From Proteiniphilum sp. UBA4084 (GTDB lineage Bacteria; Bacteroidota; Bacteroidia; Bacteroidales; Dysgonomonadaceae), in assembly GCA_002383605.1 (NCBI GenBank), contig DFYK01000118.1, positions 1-6,085 of the forward strand: a stretch of DNA of 6,085 nt, given 5' to 3'. Below are positions 1-6,085 of this stretch, piece after piece. The translations under genes were made by a program, and so were the position numbers. Below the pieces are notes generated by a model. It did not search any database. It was not told the DNA's origin and worked only from the letters and a program-made list of their open reading frames with translations. How positions within the stretch are numbered: position 1 is the stretch's first letter; each line of letters begins with the position of its first letter.

Positions 1-37
1 TATTCTTTTTAGTGACAACGGGCAAAAAAATCCAACG

Positions 38-75
38 AAAAAAACCGCGTAACAAATGAATGTTACACGGTTTTT
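38..75 (-). terminator. Rho-independent terminator of the receptor/lipoprotein operon
   Basis: A 14-bp stem (40-53 pairing with 62-75) encloses an 8-nt loop. Read on the minus strand, it is followed by an unbroken run of seven T (44-38). It starts 63 nt after the lipoprotein stop codon, where the end of that operon is expected. The single imperfect position is a G-U wobble in minus-strand RNA but a C/A mismatch in plus-strand RNA, which favours the minus strand as the working direction. Five T at 71-75 also follow the GC part on the plus strand, so weaker action on a converging gene left of the window is possible. Confidence 0.88.
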
Positions 76-137
76 ATTATCTGCTACACAGTATATGCTG
101 CATTTTATATTACCAGTCGCATAGGGTTTTCTATTAC

Positions 138-1652
138 TTATGGTACACTTACGTGGCTGAAATAAATACCATTTGCAAGTTGGGGTACGCCGTTATAAGA
201 GCTCTTCGTTCCAATAACGGTTAATGTGTCTCCCACTTTAATACCCTTGTCTGCCAACAGGTTTTTTCTAAAATCGCCGGTTGCGCCATAACCGGGATAG
301 CAACCATAGACATAAATCTCACTGCCGCCCTCTTTCAAATAAAGATTGCCGTATACCGCATTGGCAATCGATGTAATTTGGCCGGTTACCATATAGTAAG
401 TAGTGTTTGAATCGGGTTTGGTCAGCACCTCGGCAATGGTAGCTGCAGTTACCGGAATCGCACTTTCCAAAATGGCAGAACCTACTTGAGCAACGCCATT
501 GTATGCAGCACGTTTGCCGACAATTGTAATGATGTCACCCACCTTTACGCCTTTGGTCTGGAAATCCTGAATGCCATATACATATACCTCGCCGGAAAAA
601 TCTCTCAAGTCTAAACGGCCTTTTGTTGCATCGGAAATTTTGGTGACCACACCCGTCAAACGATATTGTGTGTTACCCACCTCAGCAGCAAGAAATTCTG
701 CTACCGTTGCTTTTATAATTGCTCCTTTTTGACTAAGCGTTGTTTGTGTAGTATAATCTTTAGCCCCATCTGTGGTATGGAAGGTGAGGGTAGTTCCACG
801 GTCTCCTCCGGTGTTGGCAGCGGCTTTAAACTTCACAACAGCATTTGTTCCAGCCGATTGGATGGAGGAAATCGACAACCACGATTTGGCATCTTCCGGA
901 ATTTCTACCGATACACCTTGTCCTTTGCAGGTAAGGTATGTGGTAAATTCACCTCCCTCGAGGGGAATCACTTCGTTTTCAACAGAATCAACTCTTATCA
1001 GTGATTTATTGATTTTAATCACCATTACATTTACCAGTTGAGGATCTCCCTTGTAAGAAGATTTCGGCCCTTCTACGGTTACCTCATCCCCCACTTCAAG
1101 ACCAAGGCTCAAAAAGTTTTTCTCTGCGCCTTTCTTGTCAAGCGTACCATAAATATACAGGGTACCTGTTGCATCAGTCAAATACCAGTTACCATATTGC
1201 GTATTTACAATGGAAGAAACAACACCCGTTACACGGAAAGTTTTTCCGTCGGGGCCTGCTTTCACTTCAGACACTTTGGCTTCTGATATTTTTGCCACGC
1301 CCTGGATAATATTGATCCGCTGCGTCTTGCCTCCACTACGAAGTAATACCTCAGCGGTACGACCATCGATGGCAGATGTAGCAGAGAATGTCAGTTCTGT
1401 CTCACCGGCGCTTCCCGTAACGGAAGAGATCGTCAACCATTTAACAGAGTCTTTCTTAGTAATTACTTTTTCAGCAGTCCAGCTATCCTGAGCCGTCACA
1501 GTAATCTTTGCATTGCCACCCCCCACAGGAAGAGATACATAGGACGACGATACCTGTATTTCTTTAAGCAATGTCACCGTTTCTTCTTCTGCACAACTGG
1601 TCATCAGGGCAACCGTTGCAATGAGTAATGAGAATAGATATCTTAATTTCAT
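138..1652 (-). CDS. Surface lipoprotein with BACON and OB-like domains, partner of the Oar-like receptor
   Basis: This 504-residue protein opens with a lipoprotein signal peptide: a basic start, a hydrophobic core and a lipobox ALMTSC ending at Cys20. The mature protein begins C-A-E-E-E, resembling the acidic export signal that sends Bacteroidetes lipoproteins to the outside of the outer membrane. Domains in order are BACON 1 (about 31-118; W72, R98 and a closing Q117), OB-like 1 (about 119-216), BACON 2 (about 217-309; W258, R285, Q308), OB-like 2 (about 312-400) and OB-like 3 (about 402-502). No catalytic domain is visible, so it is probably a binding protein. BACON domains are thought to bind carbohydrate or mucin; OB folds bind oligosaccharides, nucleic acids or proteins, so the ligand is open. 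The start at 1652 is supported by the signal peptide and lies 15 nt after the receptor stop codon. No Shine-Dalgarno sequence is present, as is usual in this phylum. Domain calls rest on pattern recognition; the operon partnership is inferred. Confidence 0.9.
   Translation of the reverse strand: MKLRYLFSLLIATVALMTSCAEEETVTLLKEIQVSSSYVSLPVGGGNAKITVTAQDSWTAEKVITKKDSVKWLTISSVTGSAGETELTFSATSAIDGRTAEVLLRSGGKTQRINIIQGVAKISEAKVSEVKAGPDGKTFRVTGVVSSIVNTQYGNWYLTDATGTLYIYGTLDKKGAEKNFLSLGLEVGDEVTVEGPKSSYKGDPQLVNVMVIKINKSLIRVDSVENEVIPLEGGEFTTYLTCKGQGVSVEIPEDAKSWLSISSIQSAGTNAVVKFKAAANTGGDRGTTLTFHTTDGAKDYTTQTTLSQKGAIIKATVAEFLAAEVGNTQYRLTGVVTKISDATKGRLDLRDFSGEVYVYGIQDFQTKGVKVGDIITIVGKRAAYNGVAQVGSAILESAIPVTAATIAEVLTKPDSNTTYYMVTGQITSIANAVYGNLYLKEGGSEIYVYGCYPGYGATGDFRKNLLADKGIKVGDTLTVIGTKSSYNGVPQLANGIYFSHVSVP
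177..1238 (-). repeat. Three diverged OB-like modules inside the lipoprotein
   Basis: Three protein-level repeats share the same ordered motifs. The first strand reads FRVTGVVSSI (residue 139), YRLTGVVTKI (330) and YMVTGQITSI (420). Next come YGNWYL (153), GRLDL (345) and YGNLYL (434), then LYIYG (165), VYVYG (356) and IYVYG (446). These are followed by VGDEVTVEG (187), VGDIITIVG (371) and VGDTLTVIG (473). Each ends in SSYKGDPQL (198), AAYNGVAQV (382) or SSYNGVPQL (484). The span includes BACON 2 between modules 1 and 2; modules 2 and 3 are adjacent. The copies are not near-identical, so the duplication is old. Confidence 0.82.
1581..1607 (-). other. Lipobox and putative surface-export signal of the lipoprotein
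   Basis: Codons 16-24 encode LMTSC-AEEE. Cys20 (codon 1593-1595) would be lipidated after signal peptidase II cleavage. In Bacteroidetes a short acidic stretch directly after this cysteine acts as the lipoprotein export signal that directs the protein to the cell surface; the three glutamates fit that pattern. Surface exposure is inferred. Confidence 0.7.
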
Positions 1653-1667
1653 TGTCTATACTTTTAT

Positions 1668-4600
1668 TTAGTTGAAAATATACTTGACACCGATTAAAGC
1701 ATACCAGGTTTGGCCCAATGTGTAGCTGGGCGTAAATGTTTTGGTATCACCATTGATAGAAGAGGGTGTAGAGAATGTAGCCACACCTTCAGCATCCACA
1801 CCTTCGTATTTGAGGATACGAGCTTCCGAGCCAATTTCAGGATTCAAATATTTACCAACACCCCAATCAGAGTTGAACAGGTTCATCACATTTTTGATAT
1901 CCATGCTAAGTTGCAGCGTATGTTTGTCTTTGCCCGTATTTACAACAAAATCGTGTTTGTAGCTAAAGTCGATACGATGTACCCAGGGAGAGTAAACACT
2001 GTAGGCCTCTGCATACTTGCCTTGTTGGTTTTTCAAATAATCGTTGGCATGCACATAGTCCATGAAACGTGTTTTGTCTCCTTCAGAAACAAAAAGGAAT
2101 TGATTCTTTGCGACTTCATCGTCCGTGGGTACATAGATTGCATCGTAGTTGTAACCGTCACCATTGATATCGTTCACCATCATGTATGAGTAGTTTGCCC
2201 CACCGCGCCATCCTTCATAGATAAAGCTATAGTGATTACCGCTCTTGTCGTGGGTAGTCAGTGAAGCCACAAGACGATCGGGCGTATTGTACTGTGAATT
2301 GTGCAATTTAATGTGGTTAGGGCCTTCAACTGTAGGCACGTATGTGAATGCAGATTCAGCATTCGATCCGGGCATACCGGTTACGTCTTTGGCAACCGTG
2401 TGTGTATAGGCAGCCATCAGACTGAGCGACTTTGTAGGCTGGGCATTGAGTGTGATGTTGGTTGACCAGCCATAGCCGCGGCTGGTGTTTTCCAGTACAA
2501 ACGCCTTCGTGCCGGTACGATAACCACCGGGATAAACCGGACGATTGTCTACACCATTGAAACGGGCAAAACCACCTGCTGAAGGAATACTCCAGTCAGA
2601 AATAGAAACACCGTTGATGGTTTTGTTGAAGATGCCTTCTACCGTTACAGACGACGGGAAAGAGGTTGGAAATGCATAGTCAAGGGCAAGCGAGGTTTTC
2701 CATACCTGCGGCATTTTGAAATTGGGATCCACTGCTGCAATTGCCGAAGGGACTGTCCCATCTTCGGGTGATATGGTGGTTGGATATCCCAATGCGGCCA
2801 ATTTGTTATAAAGCGCGGAGATATTCGCTTTTCCGTTGGCATCTGTCACAAGGCCGCCAGCAAATTCATCCATTGTGAAACCTTTCTTTGCTGCTTCCGC
2901 TGCGTTTATTTGTGCCTGATACTGCACCATTCCACCGTTGGTAGGCATATTGGTAAAAAATACAAGGGGTAAATTACCTGAAAAAAGACCAGTACCTCCA
3001 CGTACTTTCAGGCTTCTGTCGCCAAAGGTATCCCAAACAAATCCTACACGGGGCGAAAATATGAGGCTTGCTGAAGGCCATTTGCCCGTATCGATATGTC
3101 GACCGGAATAATCAATTTCGTAGATCGCCTTGTTCGTCATCAGGTCATTGTTGTTGAAAAACAACCCATCGATACGAAGTCCGTAAGAGAGTTTGAGTTT
3201 TTCGTTCAAACTCCAGTCGTCTTGTGCATAAAGACCAATCTTATTGCTTCTCACCCGGGCTGCAGGGTTGCTCTCCCCATCATAGCCATACGTGAGGTTT
3301 ACGATTTCAGGCACACCTCCATTCAGGAAGTCATCGAGACTGGTGTAACGGTAATATCCGGTACCATTGCGCATATAAGAATTATCAGCCATCTTATATT
3401 CGTATGCGATTCCACCTATGATCTTGTGATTTCCCAAATAATAAGTCAGTTCATCTTTGACATTCAACACATTGTTGTGCACACCGTTGTTCCAGGTGAA
3501 AAGTTCATATCCCAGAGACATATATGCTTGTCCATCTTTCAAAATATCAATAAAAGGGAATTCCGCTGAATTGGTGCCACGAAGATCGTCAAGTTTTGAG
3601 AATGTTGCCAGGAATTGGTTGGAAAGATTATCCGACAAGCGGCTGTTCAAGTCGAAAGAGAACGAATGAACCAGGTTATCCATTGAATACATCGAATTGG
3701 CAAATGCCATGGAGGCTTTAGACATTCTGGCCTCCGATACACGGGTACCCCCGTCCATAGAGGTTGCATTGGGTGATATCCATGAAATATTCTTCGTATA
3801 GTTATAACGCAAAGCCAGACGATGCTGGTTGGTGATATTCCAATCCAGACGAGCCAACAGCTTGGTGTTGCTTTCGTCGGCGGGGAAGCTGGTGTAGGAG
3901 CCGGTTTCATATCCATATTCATTTCGCACGAAATCAGAAACTCTTTTCAGATCGGCTTCTGTGGTTCGTGAGATAAAGTTGTCAGGATCAGCCACACCAT
4001 TGGTTGAAGGTTTCCAACGATTGGCTACTGTAGGCGTTTTAGCCATTTCACCGTTTACAAAGAAGAACAATTTATTTTTGATAAGGGGACCACCTATTGT
4101 GAAACCGTATGTTGTATTACGGTCTTTTTCACGGGCTCCCTGGATTTGTTGATTTTTGACCGCATCACCGCGCATGTTTTCATTTCTATGGTAAACGTAA
4201 GCGCTGGCATTGAAAGTATTGGTGCCAGATTTGGTGATCGCGTTAACCCCACCCCCGATAAAGTTAGTTTGACGCACATCGTAGGGTGCAATCACGACCT
4301 GCAACTCTTCGATTGCTTCCAGAGAGATGGGATTACCCCCGCCGGGAAGCCTGTCACTCAGACCGAAATTATTATTAAAGTTGGCTCCATCCACCGTAAA
4401 GTTAGCCGTACGACCGTCTGTACCACCAAAGCTCATGCCATTACCGCCATAAGGCGAAAGACGGGTCACATCCATGATACTACGGCTCACTGTAGGCAAA
4501 TTGGCAATCTGATCATTGGTAATATTGGTCACTGCTCCTGTTTTCTCTGTGGAAAATTTGGTACGAAGTGCAGTAACCACAATTTCATCCAACGAAGTGG

Positions 4601-4934
4601 CTTCCTCTGAGAGCACCACATTCAGTACATAGTTCTCACCCAGGCTCAACGTAATGTTGTTTGTTGTACTTGTACCATACCCGATGTAAGAAACTTCTAC
4701 GGTATAAGGTCCACCTACACGCATACCATTTAGGTTGAAGCGGCCTTCCAAGTTGGTTACAGCACCGTAAGTTGTTCCTGAAGATTGGTGTGTAGCAATC
4801 ACCGTTGCACCGATCACTGCCCCTTCCGCATCAGATACTCTACCACTCATACTGGAAGTAGTTATCTGAGCGGTTAATGCAGTAGTAAGCATCAATAAGA
4901 AAACTACTGCCAAAGACCTCAAGTTTTTTACCAT
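1668..4934 (-). CDS. Oar-like TonB-dependent outer-membrane receptor
   Basis: This 1088-residue protein should form a plugged 22-strand outer-membrane barrel powered by TonB. A signal peptide (residues 1-22, cleavage after TALTA) leads into a carboxypeptidase-regulatory-like beta-sandwich (about 27-110; GRVSDAEGAVIGATV, then GRFNLNG). A TonB-box-like stretch, LDEIVVTALR, lies at 115-124. The plug (about 125-240) carries FTVDGANFNNNFG and GGGVNAITKSGTN. Barrel signatures typical of Oar-type proteins include TIGGPLIKNKLFFFVNGE (279-296), YAQDDWSLNEKLKLSYGLR (569-587), SPRVGFVWDTFGDRSLKVRG (627-646) and NDINGDGYNYD (921-931). The chain ends in YALIGVKYIFN. Length fits the family and the frame is intact. 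The start at 4934 is supported by the signal peptide; the leader is A-rich without a Shine-Dalgarno sequence. Oar of Myxococcus xanthus is needed to secrete the protease PopC, so import should not be assumed. The lipoprotein follows after 15 nt, implying co-transcription. No SusD-type gene is present. The substrate is unknown. Confidence 0.93.
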   Translation of the reverse strand: MVKNLRSLAVVFLLMLTTALTAQITTSSMSGRVSDAEGAVIGATVIATHQSSGTTYGAVTNLEGRFNLNGMRVGGPYTVEVSYIGYGTSTTNNITLSLGENYVLNVVLSEEATSLDEIVVTALRTKFSTEKTGAVTNITNDQIANLPTVSRSIMDVTRLSPYGGNGMSFGGTDGRTANFTVDGANFNNNFGLSDRLPGGGNPISLEAIEELQVVIAPYDVRQTNFIGGGVNAITKSGTNTFNASAYVYHRNENMRGDAVKNQQIQGAREKDRNTTYGFTIGGPLIKNKLFFFVNGEMAKTPTVANRWKPSTNGVADPDNFISRTTEADLKRVSDFVRNEYGYETGSYTSFPADESNTKLLARLDWNITNQHRLALRYNYTKNISWISPNATSMDGGTRVSEARMSKASMAFANSMYSMDNLVHSFSFDLNSRLSDNLSNQFLATFSKLDDLRGTNSAEFPFIDILKDGQAYMSLGYELFTWNNGVHNNVLNVKDELTYYLGNHKIIGGIAYEYKMADNSYMRNGTGYYRYTSLDDFLNGGVPEIVNLTYGYDGESNPAARVRSNKIGLYAQDDWSLNEKLKLSYGLRIDGLFFNNNDLMTNKAIYEIDYSGRHIDTGKWPSASLIFSPRVGFVWDTFGDRSLKVRGGTGLFSGNLPLVFFTNMPTNGGMVQYQAQINAAEAAKKGFTMDEFAGGLVTDANGKANISALYNKLAALGYPTTISPEDGTVPSAIAAVDPNFKMPQVWKTSLALDYAFPTSFPSSVTVEGIFNKTINGVSISDWSIPSAGGFARFNGVDNRPVYPGGYRTGTKAFVLENTSRGYGWSTNITLNAQPTKSLSLMAAYTHTVAKDVTGMPGSNAESAFTYVPTVEGPNHIKLHNSQYNTPDRLVASLTTHDKSGNHYSFIYEGWRGGANYSYMMVNDINGDGYNYDAIYVPTDDEVAKNQFLFVSEGDKTRFMDYVHANDYLKNQQGKYAEAYSVYSPWVHRIDFSYKHDFVVNTGKDKHTLQLSMDIKNVMNLFNSDWGVGKYLNPEIGSEARILKYEGVDAEGVATFSTPSSINGDTKTFTPSYTLGQTWYALIGVKYIFN

Positions 4935-4974
4935 AAATTTCTTGTTTAAGTTTTTCGCAAAATTAAAATCTACA

Positions 4975-4982
4975 CAAAAGTA
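4975..4982 (-). promoter_or_regulatory. Candidate -7 promoter element for the receptor operon
   Basis: On the minus strand this reads TACTTTTG, matching the Bacteroidetes -7 consensus TAnnTTTG. Transcription would begin near 4968, giving a leader of roughly 30-35 nt before the ATG at 4934. No clear TTTG -33 element lies at the usual distance; that position holds the tandem repeat at 5003-5024. Two other matches exist in the same AT-rich gap: TAATTTTG at 4958-4965, rather close to the start codon, and TATTTTTG at 5083-5090, giving a leader of about 140 nt. Chance matches are likely at this base composition, so the choice is tentative. Confidence 0.4.
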
Positions 4983-5002
4983 CTATAAATTTATCTAATT
5001 TC

Positions 5003-5024
5003 TGTTACATTATTGTTACATTCG
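5003..5024. repeat. Tandem 11-bp direct repeat upstream of the receptor operon
   Basis: Two head-to-tail copies, TGTTACATTAT (5003-5013) and TGTTACATTCG (5014-5024), agree in their first nine bases. Their period of 11 bp is about one helical turn. They lie 21-42 bp upstream of the candidate -7 element at 4975-4982, covering the expected -33 zone. The placement would suit a regulator binding one face of the DNA. That role is inferred. Confidence 0.5.
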
Positions 5025-5146
5025 GTCCTTCAAATTATCAGCTAACTGCATTGATTTTAACCTTATTAAATTCGGAATGCTACAAAAATAGCTGCTAAAA
5101 AACCGAAATGTAAGAAAAGAAGCCAATTACTTTATTTTTTATAAAG

Positions 5147-5192
5147 AAAAAGACGCATAACTTTCAAATTTTCATTTTCAGTTACGCGTCTT
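5147..5192 (-). terminator. Rho-independent terminator of groEL
   Basis: A 12-bp stem (5150-5161 pairing with 5181-5192) has a 19-nt AT-rich loop. On the minus strand it is followed by a T-rich tail, TTTTTCTTT, that begins within the last two bases of the stem. It starts 38 nt after the groEL stop codon. The one imperfect pair is G-U in minus-strand RNA but A/C on the plus strand, and no T run follows in the plus direction, so it acts leftward only. The long loop lowers certainty slightly. Confidence 0.82.
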
Positions 5193-5230
5193 ATGGTCAA
5201 TTTAATTTATCTATCTGTGAAGAGTTTTTC

Positions 5231-6085
5231 TTACATCATTCCACCCATTCCGCCGCCGCCCATGGGCATTTGCGGTGCGGGATTGTCTTCCTTCTTGTCT
5301 GTAATCACACATTCTGTAGTGAGGAACATACCGGCAATGGAAGCAGCATTTTCCAGAGCTACACGGGTTACCTTTGCAGGATCAATGACCCCTGTTTCGT
5401 AGAGGTTCTCATATTGATCATTGCGGGCATTGTAACCAAAATCCGCTTTACCTTCACGCACTTTCTGTACAACTACGGCGCCTTCTTTGCCGGCGTTGGC
5501 CACAATCTGACGAAGAGGCTCTTCAATGGCACGTTTTACAATCTCGATACCGGTTGTTTCATCTTCGTTTTCACCCTTCAATCCGTCAATCACTTCAATC
5601 GCACGGATGTAGGCAACACCTCCACCGGGAACAGTTCCTTCTTCAACGGCAGCACGGGTAGCTGAAAGTGCATCCTGAACGCGGTCTTTCTTCTCTTTCA
5701 TTTCCACTTCGGAAGCTGCTCCCACATAAAGCACTGCCACACCGCCGGCCAGCTTGGCAAGACGTTCCTGCAGTTTTTCGCGATCGTAATCGGATGTTGT
5801 TTTCTCGATTTGTGCACGAATCTGGCCAATGCGGCTTTCAATGGCTGCTTTTTCACCTTCGCCGTTCACAATGGTTGTCGTGTCTTTGTCGATGGTCACT
5901 TTTTCGGCGCTACCGAGCATATCGAGGGAAGCATTTTCCAGGGTAAGACCTTTCTCCTCGGAGATAACAACACCACCGGTGAGGATGGCAATATCTTCCA
6001 GCATCTCTTTTCTGCGGTCTCCGAAACCGGGAGCCTTCACAGCGGCGATCTTCAATGATCCGCGCAGGCGGTTTACCACCAGTGT
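5231..6085 (-). CDS. groEL: Chaperonin GroEL (60 kDa), 3' part, cut by the window edge
   Basis: The last 284 codons of the ATP-driven folding chaperonin are present; the first part lies beyond the right edge. The visible reading frame is open to the last base, beginning T-L-V-V, which corresponds to residue 261 of the E. coli protein, so no start codon in this window is real. The segment covers the later apical domain (KAPGFGDRRKEML), the intermediate hinge and the C-terminal equatorial domain. It retains the substrate-binding valines equivalent to V263 and V264, the ATP-hydrolysis aspartate equivalent to D398 (RVQDALSATRAAVEEG), the Cpn60 signature AAVEEGTVPGGG with G414-G416, and the nucleotide-site aspartate equivalent to D495 (GVIDPAKV). 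It ends in the flexible tail MPMGGGGMGGMM that projects into the cavity. The family usually runs to about 545 residues, which fits. groES, normally just upstream, would lie outside the window. No defects are seen. Confidence 0.98.
   Translation of the reverse strand, partial: TLVVNRLRGSLKIAAVKAPGFGDRRKEMLEDIAILTGGVVISEEKGLTLENASLDMLGSAEKVTIDKDTTTIVNGEGEKAAIESRIGQIRAQIEKTTSDYDREKLQERLAKLAGGVAVLYVGAASEVEMKEKKDRVQDALSATRAAVEEGTVPGGGVAYIRAIEVIDGLKGENEDETTGIEIVKRAIEEPLRQIVANAGKEGAVVVQKVREGKADFGYNARNDQYENLYETGVIDPAKVTRVALENAASIAGMFLTTECVITDKKEDNPAPQMPMGGGGMGGMM

Noticed and set aside
56..124. Short plus-strand frame of 22 codons in the left intergenic stretch
   Set aside because: Its start codon sits in the loop of the terminator hairpin and its first codons run through the stem; there is no ribosome binding signal.
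1710..2189. Plus-strand open frame of 159 codons inside the receptor gene
   Set aside because: It lies wholly antisense to an intact, well-recognised receptor frame, and its translation shows no recognisable domain, signal peptide or coherent composition.
3096..3569. Plus-strand open frame of 157 codons inside the receptor gene
   Set aside because: Antisense shadow of the barrel region with no recognisable domain; the minus-strand frame explains the sequence fully.
4146..4610. Plus-strand open frame of 154 codons with scattered Cys and His
   Set aside because: It overlaps the conserved plug region of the receptor in antisense. The Cys and His residues form no regular metal-binding pattern.
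5079..5092. Small GCTA/TAGC inverted repeat upstream of the receptor operon
   Set aside because: Only four pairs around a six-base A-rich loop, which is expected by chance in AT-rich DNA.
4935..5230. Possible phase-variable (invertible) promoter region, common upstream of Bacteroidales surface genes
   Set aside because: I found no pair of long inverted repeats flanking the promoter region, and no recombinase gene is in the window.
5270..5665. Plus-strand open frame antisense to groEL
   Set aside because: groEL is strongly constrained on the other strand, and long antisense frames across it are a codon-usage by-product.
6077..6079. GTG as a start codon for a shortened GroEL
   Set aside because: The open frame continues to the window edge with T-L ahead of V-V, exactly as in the middle of full-length GroEL, so the gene is cut by the window rather than truncated.
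4935..6085. Functional link between groEL and the receptor operon
   Set aside because: groEL has its own terminator and a 296-bp gap precedes the receptor gene, so shared orientation alone is not evidence of a joint role.

Overview
The window looks like chromosomal DNA of a Bacteroidales bacterium. The support is a GroEL with a GGM-rich tail, a TonB-dependent receptor with an N-terminal carboxypeptidase-like domain, a lipoprotein with BACON domains and an acidic stretch after its lipid-anchored cysteine, A-rich leaders without Shine-Dalgarno sequences, and promoter-like TAnnTTTG elements. I cannot name the genus.

All three genes are on the minus strand, so they read from right to left. At the right edge is the 3' part of groEL (5231-6085, cut by the window end), closed by a hairpin terminator at 5147-5192. 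A 296-bp AT-rich gap (4935-5230) follows. It holds that terminator, several possible -7 elements, and two copies of an 11-bp tandem repeat (5003-5024). Next comes a two-gene unit: an Oar-like TonB-dependent outer-membrane receptor of 1088 residues (1668-4934) and, only 15 nt later, a 504-residue lipoprotein (138-1652) with the order BACON, OB-like, BACON, OB-like, OB-like. A second strong hairpin terminator (38-75) ends the unit. Nothing else recognisable lies in 1-137.

The receptor and lipoprotein probably work together at the cell surface. The receptor would be the TonB-powered gate, and the lipoprotein the surface-exposed partner in the slot that SusD occupies in classical glycan-uptake pairs. 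The cargo cannot be read from the sequence. The groEL gene is an unrelated housekeeping neighbour with its own terminator. The least ordinary element is the receptor/lipoprotein pair and the modular lipoprotein in it; the rest is conventional.
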